Shown in pieces: positions 1 to 8,141 of a stretch of 53,114 bases of DNA. Position numbers and translations under genes: made by a program. Within the stretch, counting starts at the first letter, position 1, and the number at the start of each line of letters is the position of its first letter. The notes under the pieces are model-generated. The model searched no databases. It was not told where the DNA came from and saw only the letters and a program-made list of their open reading frames with translations. Origin of the DNA: a virus; the IMG/VR virus record IMGVR_UViG_3300044673_000235, positions 1-53,114 of that record; one strand, written 5' to 3'.

Positions 1-166
1 ACGGCGCCCCGCCCCCACACCGCGCCCATCATGGGAAGCTGCTCCACCGTGCTCGAGAGGACCTCGGAGGCGCGACGCTCGAGCCAGGTCCGAGGACTGT
101 CCTGAAGCTTCTGCTGTTCGGCCTCATGCTTCTGGATCTTTTCGTAGACCTGTGCTTGGGTGGCCG
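1..166. repeat. Terminal redundancy of the contig, left copy
   Basis: This stretch recurs at 52949-53114. I find two differences, at positions 19 (A here, C there) and 40 (T here, G there). The leftward frame of the giant virion protein passes through both copies in the same phase, so joining them restores one gene. The simplest reading is a circular or circularly permuted genome assembled as a line with a short overlap. A packaged terminal repeat in the middle of a gene is less likely. Confidence 0.93.
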
Positions 167-803
167 GGTCCTTGGCCTGCTGCGCCTCGCGCCAGAGGTC
201 GACCCCGGTCAGGCGGGTCTCGCCCCGCTTCCAAGCCTTCTGAAGAGCCCCGACGGGTTCCGGCTCCTCCAGGGCTTTCGGCCCGCCTTCCGGTGGTGGG
301 TTGCCCGCCTTCGTGGAGTCCCATCGGCCCAGGAGCCACTCGAGCGAGGAGAGCCCGTGAACGTCGGCGCGGGCCACCGGGGCGAGCTGGGGGTCGCCCA
401 GGAGGGAGGCTGTCGCGGGGTACTCCCGGAGCAGCTTGTCATAGTTCAGGTCCTCGACCCGCTTGACCCCCTGTACCTCCGCGAGGTTCCGCTTCACGAC
501 GTCCAGCGGGAGCCCGTTCTCACTCGCCAGCCGGTGGACGAGGGCCGCCTCGTCCGGGCTCTCAAAACGGGTGGCGTAGCCCACGTCCTTGAGCTGCGCC
601 GCCTGGACCCCCCGCAGCTCGGCATCCATCTCCTCCAAGGCGGGGTCAAGAGGCTTCACCACCGACGCTTGGGGGGCCCGCACACGGGTTTGCGTGGTGG
701 CTTGCGCGGGCGCGACAATGTTCAGAGGCCGGGGAGCGGGCTTCTGGCCTCGCAGCTCGGCGTCTAACTCCTCCAGGGCAGGATCGAAGATCGTGGACGG
801 CAT
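1..803 (-). CDS. Giant polyvalent internal virion protein, N-terminal part (continues at 53114)
   Basis: This is the first 267 or so codons of a 3082-residue protein that continues across the contig join into 44503-52948. The ATG at 803 overlaps the TGA of the preceding internal virion gene (TGATG). The first 70 residues hold a duplicated motif, DPALEELDAELRG and DPALEEMDAELRG, about 45 residues apart. The rest of this part is charged and probably helical. It leads into a Gly/Ala-rich hydrophobic stretch around residues 255-300 that could be membrane-active. Its place as last of the internal virion genes fits a protein carried in the particle and ejected into the host, as with T7 gp16. The start, frame and continuation are read directly; the role is inferred from position and from domains in the remainder. 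Confidence 0.85.
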   Translation of the reverse strand, partial: MPSTIFDPALEELDAELRGQKPAPRPLNIVAPAQATTQTRVRAPQASVVKPLDPALEEMDAELRGVQAAQLKDVGYATRFESPDEAALVHRLASENGLPLDVVKRNLAEVQGVKRVEDLNYDKLLREYPATASLLGDPQLAPVARADVHGLSSLEWLLGRWDSTKAGNPPPEGGPKALEEPEPVGALQKAWKRGETRLTGVDLWREAQQAKDPATQAQVYEKIQKHEAEQQKLQDSPRTWLERRASEVLSSTVEQLPMMGAVWGRGA

Positions 804-3277
804 CAGCGCCTCTTCCCGCGATTGAGGATCTCAAGAGCTTTCGCTGCTTCGACTTTCCGGTCGGCCTCGACCTGGGCAGGCGTCCGGGTTCTCTTCTTCA
901 GATCCTCGGCGGCCTTCTCGCCAGCGGCGATCTTGTCGGCCTTCTTCTTCGCTTCCGCCGCGACCTCGTTCGCCTTCTTGGCGGCCTCGTCGGCTTTCTT
1001 CTTGTCATCCTGGGCCTTGATCAGCGCCACGAAATCCGCCTGCGCCTTGCGGGCGGCCTCGCCCGGCACGATGGGCTTCTGGGCGGGCTTGGGCGCAGGA
1101 GTGGGTCGAGGCGCGACGGCCGGGGCTCCCGCTGGGGGCACCGCGGCAGGCACTTGCGCCGGGGCCAGAAGAGGCGTCGTGTCTGGGCCGGTCCTCGGGG
1201 CGTACAGCTTGTCCTTCTCGTAGAGTTGACGGAGACTTTCGGGTGTGATCGTGATATCCCTACCGCGGGCCTGCAGCGCCTCCAGGCGCCGGACGAGGTT
1301 GTCCATGAGAGTTTCCCCTGGGCGTACATCGCTCAAAGGCGGGTCGCTCGGATTGATCCCCTCGATGTCCCACACTTCCCGCGGCTGCCTACCCCTTGCC
1401 TGCGTGATCTCTCCAGAGAACCGGGTCTCGCCCTTCGCGTTCCGCACCGGCAGGAACATCTTGTCCACAGCCTCTAGGATTTCGCTCAGATTCTTCGGAT
1501 CCCATGAGGGGTGGGTGAGGAGATACCCCTGGGCATTATTCAGTATCTTGCTCCGACGCTCCATCAGCGTCGCGTTCTTCTTGTCCTCGGGCAGCGTGTT
1601 ATCCAGACGCTCTTTGATCGCGGCGTAGAATTGCGTCTGATTCTTGTCTCTCCGATCTGCTTCTGCCAAAGCCTGAGCGTGGTCACGAAGCCACTTCGTG
1701 TTCTCGTCTGATTCGCCTTGCCGTTTATCAGCTGCAGCCTGCCGGATGGCAGCCTCGTTTCGCAGTTGCATCGTGTCGATGGAACTTCTGATGTTGTCCA
1801 GCATCCGCTGAGAGACTCGAGCTTCCAGGTCCGTCAGATCCAGCTTCTTTATGAGGGCTGTTCGCTTCTCCACAGTAGTCGCGTTAACCACGTCATCCAT
1901 GATCTGGTTGTAGACACGCTTTACTTCTGGCGTCTCTTGAACCTCCTGCAGCTTGTTCCGCCCTTCGTTGTAGGAGTTCGCATAGGCCTGCTGCACGGGA
2001 CTGAGATTCGGAGCCAACTCCATAGTCCGGCGAACTTTGGGATCTGCGCCTCTGTATTGCTCCATCCAGCGCTTGTCCCGGTACTTCTCGAAGACCGCTC
2101 GCTTGTCGGCCGTGTTGGCCTCCCGGCCCACGGCCTGGAAGGCAGCGTCCTCTTCGATGCTCGGCCCGAAGGCCGAAGCCCGGTTCTCGTAGTTGCGGAG
2201 GTCCTCCACCAAGTCCTGGGAGGTCTTCACCTGACGCCGGGCGATCTCGGCATCGATCTCATTCTCGACCAGGATGCGAATGCTCGGCGCGTCCACGTCG
2301 TTCTTGTCCAGCTTGCCCAGGGCGTACGCCTTCCACTGCTCGGCGGTCCCGTTCGGCAGGAAGAGTTTCACTGCGTCGAAGATCTCCAGGCCTTTACCTT
2401 TTATCTTCTCGTCCCGGCTCCTAGCGTCCTGGGCTTCGAAGTGGGAGACAAGTTTGTCCACGTCGTCCGTGGAAAGCTCCTTCGGCGGGTTGGCCTTGAA
2501 CTTGGCTGTGAACTCCGGGCCCTTCCCGACGGACGAGGCATCCTCGTGGTCCCCGATGTAAGTCTCCTGGGCAGGTTCTTTCTGCGCCCGCTCCAGCAGA
2601 GCGGCCCGCTGCAGGGAGGTGATCTGCCCACCGGCTACCGCGCTGTCCAGGCGCTCCACGAGGGTGTTGTAGTCCTCGTACGCCTGCACGATCCTGGCAC
2701 CGGATCGGGCGGCCCGCTTGATGCTCTCGACCTGGTGCTGCGCCCACAACAGCGTCTCGACCCCGGCCGACTCCCGGTCCCGGTCGACCTGCTTGCCCGC
2801 CAGTTCGTTCGTCGTGGCGTTGACGAGTCGCTCGGCCGTAGGCTTGACCCGCGCTGCAGTGCGCGCGTCCATCTTGGAAAGAAGGCCTTTCAGGTGCTCC
2901 TGCGCGGCCTCCGCATACTTGGTGGGGTTCCTCTCCCACTGCAACTTCAGCTTGGCGTCCGTGTCGATGAAGTCGTTCTCTACCTGAGAGATGTAACTGT
3001 CCTCGGCCGCCTTCGCGTACGCCTTCCCGGCGATCGTAGTCAAATCGCTTGCCGGGATCGACTGCCCGGCCTTGGCGGCCGGCCCGCCGGCGAGCGTGCC
3101 GGCCTCCGAGGCCTGGACGCTCGCGCGCTCCACGAGGTCCTTCGCCTCGTTCAGGCTGTCCTGCCCCGCCTGCCCCTGCCACGCTTGGAGAGCGTTCAGC
3201 AAGCCCTCGCCGCTGGCCGGGGAGACCAAGGCAGCGCCGGGGGCGGCCTCGACGTCGTAGAGTGCGAGCTTGGGCAT
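803..3277 (-). CDS. Internal virion protein (T7 gp15-like position)
   Basis: The product is 824 residues, largely Ala/Lys/Glu/Arg-rich and predicted helical. A Pro/Ala linker lies near residues 685-720, followed by a strongly charged Lys/Ala/Glu coiled-coil-like tail ending NRGKRR. No catalytic motif is visible. It lies between a small gp14-like gene and the 3082-residue protein, the order of the three ejected core proteins in T7-like podoviruses. Both ends overlap neighbours by one base (ATG in TGATG upstream, TGATG downstream), implying coupled translation. I infer a structural protein of the internal core or ejection tunnel. The identity rests on gene order and composition, not on a recognised domain. 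Confidence 0.75.
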   Translation of the reverse strand: MPKLALYDVEAAPGAALVSPASGEGLLNALQAWQGQAGQDSLNEAKDLVERASVQASEAGTLAGGPAAKAGQSIPASDLTTIAGKAYAKAAEDSYISQVENDFIDTDAKLKLQWERNPTKYAEAAQEHLKGLLSKMDARTAARVKPTAERLVNATTNELAGKQVDRDRESAGVETLLWAQHQVESIKRAARSGARIVQAYEDYNTLVERLDSAVAGGQITSLQRAALLERAQKEPAQETYIGDHEDASSVGKGPEFTAKFKANPPKELSTDDVDKLVSHFEAQDARSRDEKIKGKGLEIFDAVKLFLPNGTAEQWKAYALGKLDKNDVDAPSIRILVENEIDAEIARRQVKTSQDLVEDLRNYENRASAFGPSIEEDAAFQAVGREANTADKRAVFEKYRDKRWMEQYRGADPKVRRTMELAPNLSPVQQAYANSYNEGRNKLQEVQETPEVKRVYNQIMDDVVNATTVEKRTALIKKLDLTDLEARVSQRMLDNIRSSIDTMQLRNEAAIRQAAADKRQGESDENTKWLRDHAQALAEADRRDKNQTQFYAAIKERLDNTLPEDKKNATLMERRSKILNNAQGYLLTHPSWDPKNLSEILEAVDKMFLPVRNAKGETRFSGEITQARGRQPREVWDIEGINPSDPPLSDVRPGETLMDNLVRRLEALQARGRDITITPESLRQLYEKDKLYAPRTGPDTTPLLAPAQVPAAVPPAGAPAVAPRPTPAPKPAQKPIVPGEAARKAQADFVALIKAQDDKKKADEAAKKANEVAAEAKKKADKIAAGEKAAEDLKKRTRTPAQVEADRKVEAAKALEILNRGKRR

Positions 3278-3744
3278 CAGATATAGCCCTTCTGGCTCGT
3301 GGTGGCTTTCGGCGTCTGGGTAGCGTAGCCGCCGACCGCCTGTTGCCTCATCCGGTTCGTGTCCGCGGTGTCCCCGTAGAGCTTCAGGAGCGAGTTGCTC
3401 GAGCCCGCGATGCCATTAAACGCCGCAGTCAGCCGCTTGTTCTTCAGTGTCGCGATGTCGGCCTCGGTCCCGGCGCGGCCACGCTTCACGTTCGTGAGGA
3501 AGTTCTGGATCGCATCGCCCCGCAAGACAAGGTTCGACCCGGAATCCGGGTTTGACCCCTGGCTCGCCATCAAGACCCGCTGGGTGGCGAGGGCCTCACG
3601 CAGGGCCGCCCGGCGGTCCTCGGCCTTCCACTCCCCGGCCTGCCTCTCCGCTTCGATGTTCTGGTCTGCGATTGCGGCGTCATGCTTGGCCTGGAGCAGC
3701 GACATGCCCACCCCGGCCGCGGCCATGAGGATCATCGGTAGCAT
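3277..3744 (-). CDS. Small internal virion protein (gp14-like)
   Basis: The product is 155 residues. It starts with a hydrophobic N-terminal segment (MLPMILMAAAGVGMSLLQ), then a long amphipathic helix rich in Ala, Glu and Arg, and a glycine/serine-rich C-terminus. A short N-terminal membrane-like helix followed by helical heptads is typical of the smallest internal virion protein of T7-like phages (gp14, the outer-membrane pore of the ejectosome). The ATG at 3744 overlaps the stop of the tubular protein B gene. Upstream in-frame codons lie inside that gene and have no ribosome-binding site, so I use 3744. Confidence 0.75.
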   Translation of the reverse strand: MLPMILMAAAGVGMSLLQAKHDAAIADQNIEAERQAGEWKAEDRRAALREALATQRVLMASQGSNPDSGSNLVLRGDAIQNFLTNVKRGRAGTEADIATLKNKRLTAAFNGIAGSSNSLLKLYGDTADTNRMRQQAVGGYATQTPKATTSQKGYI

Positions 3745-5849
3745 CAGAAGCTCACCTCCCGTGTGATACTCAACACCGTGGCCGGCAGGGGGTCCGGGGC
3801 GGTGATCGTGATCGTAGCCTCCCGGTCCCTCCCGAGGCAAGAAACGAGTTTGGTCCCGGTGAACGGCACGATCGCCGCGGACGTGTCGTGCTGGGCCTCG
3901 CGGATCGGAACCGGGTTCCCGTCGACATAGAGGCTCGCGGTGTCCTGGAGCTGCAGGAAGACCCGCAGAAGCCGCTTCAGGGCGCCTGCCACGCTGCCGC
4001 TCTTAGCGACCGCCACGGGCATCAGGGTCAGCGTCGGCGTCGGGATCGCGAGGCCGGCCGTGAGGGTCTTCGCCGGAGTCGGGATCCTGATCGCCCCACC
4101 GGGCGCAAACGTCTGCGTGCCATGGTAGATCCCATCCGCAACGACCTGGATCTCGCGCCCGGCCAAGTGGGGGAAGGCATACCAGACGGTCCCCGGAGGG
4201 CCTTCGGTCGTGAAGGACCCCTGGGAGTCCATCGTCGCCTCGTCGTCGAAGTAGACGAGGTGCCGGGTCGTGGCGTCCACCTTCACGCTGGCGTAGACCT
4301 TTCCATCCATCGTGGCGATCGACTCGACGGTTCCGGCAAACGTCCGGCGCGACCAAGCCAGGAGTTCCTGGTTCCGGAGGACGCTCATCACCCCGACCGT
4401 TCCGGAAGCGTTGACCACGTAGACGAGGTTAGCGTCGTCGTGATCCACGGAAGCCTTCGCGGCGAGCTGGACTGCCTCGGTGATCGCCGCCGACGAGAGG
4501 AGGGACAGGGATTTCGACGAAAAAGCCTGCTCCACGTCGCTGTAGAGGAGCTCGCGCAACTGCTTGCGGCTCTCGGTGACGTGCAGGACCGCCCCATCCA
4601 CTGCGACCGGAGAGACCCGCGCACTGCCCACGTTCGTCTGGAGGGCTGTGTTCATCGCGCTCGGCGTGACCGGCCCGTCCTGCAGAACGGCGAACTCCCC
4701 CATCGAGGTTCCGAAGAGAAGTTTCCGGCTGCCATGGACCCACTGGATCGTGGGGAGTTCGTCGGCCAGGAGATCCCGGTCGATCGCGTCGTCGTCGACC
4801 GCCACTCCGAGGTCAAAGTTGAAGTAGTCGCCGCTCTTGGAGAGCCAACGCCGGTGGGGGTAGGCCGTCGTCCCGGCCAGGACGAGCCGGTCTTCGAAGA
4901 ACGTGCAGCACCGGGGGTAACCCTGATCCAGGAGAGGACCACCTTGGACCCAGGTGACTGTTCCGTCTGTGAGGAAGCTACCCTCACCTACCGGCTCTCC
5001 AGGCCACTCGGGCTCCATGCCCCCCGTGAAGCCCCCTTCCGAGGCGCGGTAGAAGAACCCGTCCGGTGTGGCCGGTCGGTTCAGCGCCCCGTCGAACCGG
5101 AACTTCCCGGCCTGCCAGACGGGAAGATACGTCCCGCTACCCCACACCTCCAACTCGGCGCGAAGCCCCTTGCAGGTCCAGGTTGCGGCGCCATCTACCA
5201 CCGTAGCGCCGATCAGCGTAGGCCACGCTGGTTCGGTGTCCCCCGACATCCCCTCGGTCGTGCATTCGTAGTACATCCCGTTCCCGGCGATCGTCTGGGC
5301 GTGGTCACCCAGGAATCGGTAGATGGCAGGATACCAGCGGGCCAGCGGGATCGTGGTCGGGATGTTCACGAAGTGGATCTCGTTGTTGGTGTCGAAGAGG
5401 TTCTCCAGGTGGAAGGTGCCACCAGAGTCCCGGTAGAGACGTTGGGTGGGCGTCGTCTCTGCCGTCAGGATAACCGTGTCCAGAGCCGACGTGATGTCCA
5501 GCTCGAACAGATTCGCCTCCACCCACGGGGCCCCCGTGATCGTCTGAATCTTCGTCCCCTGACAGTAGATGTCGAGGTAGCCCACCCCGAAACCGTCGAT
5601 GCCGAGAGCGAGCAGGTAGCGGTTCGCTGCGCCGGCGCCCGCATGGAAGGCCTGCAGGCGGGTCCGGCCGTCTAGCACAGCTACGAAGACCGTCCCTGGC
5701 GAACGCCGAACTCCACCCTGGACGACCGGCTGCCAGTTCAGCATCGTCCGGCAGCCGTTGTAGTAGCGATCGAGGTCACTGCGCCCATCCAGGGCGTCGG
5801 TGAGCTCGCCGCTGGCGAAGTTCGTCTGGTGGGGGCGAACGCGACTCAT
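3744..5849 (-). CDS. Tail tubular protein B-like nozzle protein
   Basis: The product is 701 residues. The N-terminus has the signature of podovirus tail nozzle proteins (T7 gp12 family): FASGELTDALDGRSDLDRYY, then NGCRTMLNW and GGVRRSPGTVFVA. The rest looks beta-rich, as expected of a beta-propeller-like nozzle. The ATG at 5849 overlaps the TGA of the tubular protein A gene (CGATGAG) and is preceded by a GGCGGG purine run. The frame stays open upstream, but those residues lie inside the tubular A gene. It should form the distal tail tube together with the product of 5846-6427. Confidence 0.88.
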   Translation of the reverse strand: MSRVRPHQTNFASGELTDALDGRSDLDRYYNGCRTMLNWQPVVQGGVRRSPGTVFVAVLDGRTRLQAFHAGAGAANRYLLALGIDGFGVGYLDIYCQGTKIQTITGAPWVEANLFELDITSALDTVILTAETTPTQRLYRDSGGTFHLENLFDTNNEIHFVNIPTTIPLARWYPAIYRFLGDHAQTIAGNGMYYECTTEGMSGDTEPAWPTLIGATVVDGAATWTCKGLRAELEVWGSGTYLPVWQAGKFRFDGALNRPATPDGFFYRASEGGFTGGMEPEWPGEPVGEGSFLTDGTVTWVQGGPLLDQGYPRCCTFFEDRLVLAGTTAYPHRRWLSKSGDYFNFDLGVAVDDDAIDRDLLADELPTIQWVHGSRKLLFGTSMGEFAVLQDGPVTPSAMNTALQTNVGSARVSPVAVDGAVLHVTESRKQLRELLYSDVEQAFSSKSLSLLSSAAITEAVQLAAKASVDHDDANLVYVVNASGTVGVMSVLRNQELLAWSRRTFAGTVESIATMDGKVYASVKVDATTRHLVYFDDEATMDSQGSFTTEGPPGTVWYAFPHLAGREIQVVADGIYHGTQTFAPGGAIRIPTPAKTLTAGLAIPTPTLTLMPVAVAKSGSVAGALKRLLRVFLQLQDTASLYVDGNPVPIREAQHDTSAAIVPFTGTKLVSCLGRDREATITITAPDPLPATVLSITREVSF

Positions 5850-6427
5850 CGGCCCGCCACCATGTTCAACTGTCCCACGTTCAGAAAGGACTTCCGCCCG
5901 CCACTTGATGCATCCATCCAGATGGCATCCTCGCGGGCCTGCTTGACCGTGACCTCCCAGGCGATCTTCAGGTTCGCATCCTCGGTCAGCGGGAGCGCGA
6001 GCCAGGTGATCAGAGTGGAGATGAAGAGCGCTTCGAAGTACGGGGGCAGGAGGCCCTCCTCCACCCGGCGCGTGCATTGGGCGAAAAGCTTCCGCCCAGC
6101 GGGGACCTCGGAAAGCGTGACGACGGCGCCGGCCTCGAGCCGGAACGGGACTGGGTCACCCGAATCCAGGAAGAGCCGGACGACCGAGAACCAGCCCGCG
6201 GGCAGCGGGTAGACGTCGTACCCATCGGCCGTCGGCAAGGGGCTCGGGGATAGCTGGATCGTTGTAGCCTGGGCGAAGGACCAGCGGAACCCAGACAGGG
6301 CGCTCGCGTAGGCGATCTCGTAAAGAGCCCCAGCCACCTGGGCTTCGACCGAGGTGTCCTCCAGGCTGGAGATCTTGTTCCGCCCGAGGGCCAGGAGCGC
6401 GGCGTTGATCGCTGAAAGCTGGTTCAT
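5846..6427 (-). CDS. Tail tubular protein A-like adaptor
   Basis: The product is 193 residues. The start (NQLSAINAALLALGRNKISSLED) is characteristic of the podovirus head-tail adaptor and tubular protein A family (T7 gp11, P22 gp4-like): LSAIN, LALG and SLEDTSVEA with a helical bundle. GFRWSFAQATTIQL and a helical C-terminus with WLALPLTED follow. It would sit between connector and nozzle. It overlaps both neighbours by four bases. Confidence 0.88.
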   Translation of the reverse strand: MNQLSAINAALLALGRNKISSLEDTSVEAQVAGALYEIAYASALSGFRWSFAQATTIQLSPSPLPTADGYDVYPLPAGWFSVVRLFLDSGDPVPFRLEAGAVVTLSEVPAGRKLFAQCTRRVEEGLLPPYFEALFISTLITWLALPLTEDANLKIAWEVTVKQAREDAIWMDASSGGRKSFLNVGQLNMVAGR

Positions 6428-6618
6428 GTGGTCCCCTTCCCGGTGGGCGGCGGTCCCGCGGCGTTACCGGACGTGCGGCGGATCAGGAGCCGCAGGCGCT
6501 CGATGGGTTCCTCCAGGAGGTTCGGCTGCTCCCGGTCCCGCGCCAAGGCGATCTGCTGGGCGATCGTGGAGAGTTCCTTCGGCACGAGGCCGCAACCATC
6601 ACACGGCCGGCGACTCAT
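6424..6618 (-). CDS. Small Cys-containing hypothetical protein
   Basis: The product is 64 residues, beginning MSRRPCDGCGLVPKEL, with a CxxC pair and a helical middle ending in a Pro/Gly tail. ATG at 6618 sits within a close-packed late operon, and the gene overlaps the next one by four bases (ATGA). I do not recognise a family. The single CxxC could bind metal only as a multimer. Coding status rests on spacing and overlap. Confidence 0.6.
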   Translation of the reverse strand: MSRRPCDGCGLVPKELSTIAQQIALARDREQPNLLEEPIERLRLLIRRTSGNAAGPPPTGKGTT

Positions 6619-7007
6619 TTCGGACCCCGCGGCTTTGACCGGCGCTCGGTTCTTCCATCCCACGGTTCGGAAGGCCCATGGAGAGCCGCGCATTTGATCG
6701 CCTGGTTCAGAATCCGTTCGTGAACCTCGTTGACCCTGTTCGTCATCTTCTCCTCCACGGTGCCGATCTTGGCGAAGATGTCCCGCACCGTGCTGTCGAA
6801 TCGGTCCCCCAGCTTGGAGATCTCTGTGCCAACGCCCTTCAGGGCCTCGGCCACGGTGTTCTCTTTCGCGGCCTCCTGCTTCTCCCATCGCCGGACGACG
6901 AACCTCACCATCCCGGCGAGAGCCCCACCCATGACGGCCACAAGGCCGATCAGGACGGCCGAGATCGTGCCAGCGTGCTCTTTCAAGTCGGGAGGCAGGA
7001 AGGTCAT
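6615..7007 (-). CDS. Membrane-anchored coiled-coil protein, holin-like
   Basis: The product is 130 residues. One transmembrane segment (ISAVLIGLVAVMGGALAGMV, residues about 15-35) is followed by a basic cluster (RFVVRRWEK) and a long amphipathic helix. The C-terminus is polar and basic. A single N-terminal membrane helix plus a coiled coil is common in phage lysis-accessory or holin-like proteins. Neighbours are structural genes and no lysin is adjacent, so the lysis role is an inference. The ATG at 7007 overlaps the upstream stop by one base; a GTG at 7010 is an alternative. Confidence 0.65.
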   Translation of the reverse strand: MTFLPPDLKEHAGTISAVLIGLVAVMGGALAGMVRFVVRRWEKQEAAKENTVAEALKGVGTEISKLGDRFDSTVRDIFAKIGTVEEKMTNRVNEVHERILNQAIKCAALHGPSEPWDGRTERRSKPRGPK

Positions 7008-7486
7008 CACTCAGCCACGTAGAGCCGGATCTTGGCGGTCTTGGAAGCACCCAGGTTCGTAAGCGACAGGGTGAGCGTCCCCTGGATCGGCATGGGCGTG
7101 AGCGCCGCTGTCGCGACCGTATTCTTCGGGGGGCTCAGGATCCCGGTCGTTGGCACGTTCGCTCCAACCCCGCCCAGGACATCGTTACCCCAATCGTTCA
7201 CCAGCGTGAAGTCCCAGGCGGTCGAAGGCGTCGTGGCGCCGTCGCGCGCCTCCACCAGGAGGAGTGTCCCGCTCAGAGCCTTCGTGGAGGTCAGGGCCGT
7301 GCCGGCTACCCCTTCGGTGTCGTCGTCGGAGAGGATCGTCGCGGTGTAGCGCATGATTCGGCGGCTACCATCATACTTCCCGATGAGATCAGGACCGGTC
7401 CAGGTGACCGTGCCGAGATCGGCCGCGAGGGCCGGAAGGGCGAGCAGGAGCACGAGCAGAGCAGTCAGGAAGCGTTTCATGTTCAT
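7007..7486 (-). CDS. Secreted or structural protein with signal peptide
   Basis: The product is 159 residues with a textbook Sec signal peptide: MNMKRF, a Leu-rich core (LTALLVLLLALP) and ALAAD as a signal peptidase I site near residue 22. The mature part is beta-rich with Thr/Gly/Ser-rich strands and no catalytic motif. Exported proteins are unusual inside a phage tail-gene cluster. It might be a periplasmic or surface protein acting on the host envelope, or a fibre-associated protein. A start at 7480 (MKRFL) would have better spacing to the GAGG element than 7486. Confidence 0.7.
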   Translation of the reverse strand: MNMKRFLTALLVLLLALPALAADLGTVTWTGPDLIGKYDGSRRIMRYTATILSDDDTEGVAGTALTSTKALSGTLLLVEARDGATTPSTAWDFTLVNDWGNDVLGGVGANVPTTGILSPPKNTVATAALTPMPIQGTLTLSLTNLGASKTAKIRLYVAE

Positions 7487-7704
7487 CCTCGTTTCTTCGT
7501 AAGGAGAGAGAGCAGAGCCTGGATCTGGCGCATCCGAGACTCGGTCATGTACTCGCCCGAGTTGAGGGTGCGTCCTTCAAAGCGTTCCACTGTTGGAACC
7601 GTGGTGTCGACGCCCAAGCGGGCGGCGACTGCCTGGGCGATCAAGGCAACCTCATCGACATCCTCCTCCAGCAGCAGAGCCTCGCCCGTCTCGATCAGGA
7701 GCAT
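7483..7704 (-). CDS. Small acidic hypothetical protein
   Basis: The product is 73 residues, acidic in its first half (LLLEEDVDEVALIAQAVAAR), with a C-terminal helix ending LLTKKRG. Its stop overlaps the ATG of the signal-peptide protein (ATGA). No family is recognised. It lies between two structural genes and may be a small tail or chaperone-like protein. Confidence 0.6.
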   Translation of the reverse strand: MLLIETGEALLLEEDVDEVALIAQAVAARLGVDTTVPTVERFEGRTLNSGEYMTESRMRQIQALLSLLTKKRG

Positions 7705-7714
7705 GACATCCCTC

Positions 7715-8140
7715 TTAACCGATAGCGATCACGCCCGTCGGCACCGTGATGGTCATCGTCGTCCCGCTCGAGCCGACGGTCACGTTGACCTGAAGCACCG
7801 CTAGTACCCGGTTGCTGTCGGCCGTGTCGTAGACCATCGCGCCGTAGGTTCCTGATGCGATCGTGCCGGACCCGATGGAAAGGTCGGTGAAATCGAGCTG
7901 GTAGCTGTTGCCTGAAGCGGTGACGCTCGCGCTGGCGACGGCGTACCCGCCGGTCGTGTACCCCGTGCCGGATGATGTGAGTTCCCCGGTTGCGGTGTAG
8001 GCCAGAGGCGATGCCGGGTCCTGGTTTGCATCCAGGCTTGTGGTCGTGCTGTAGAGCGCGATCTTGAGCGTAGAAAGAGCCGCGATAGCATCCAACCATC
8101 TCTTCTTCTGGTAACGAGTCACGCCGGTGTTGAATGCCAT
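7715..8140 (-). CDS. Tail-associated structural protein
   Basis: The product is 141 residues, starting MAFNTGVTRYQKKRWLDAIA. The rest is rich in Ser, Thr, Gly and beta-branched residues, typical of virion surface proteins. It has no signal peptide or membrane helix. It lies directly downstream of the large spike gene (2 bp gap), so it may be a fibre partner, cap or chaperone. Function cannot be read from sequence. Confidence 0.65.
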   Translation of the reverse strand: MAFNTGVTRYQKKRWLDAIAALSTLKIALYSTTTSLDANQDPASPLAYTATGELTSSGTGYTTGGYAVASASVTASGNSYQLDFTDLSIGSGTIASGTYGAMVYDTADSNRVLAVLQVNVTVGSSGTTMTITVPTGVIAIG

Positions 8141-8141
8141 G

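Noticed and set aside
1-166. A packaged direct terminal repeat as in T7
   Set aside because: The repeat lies inside a gene whose frame crosses it and contains no promoter or packaging-like structure, so circular assembly overlap is the simpler explanation.
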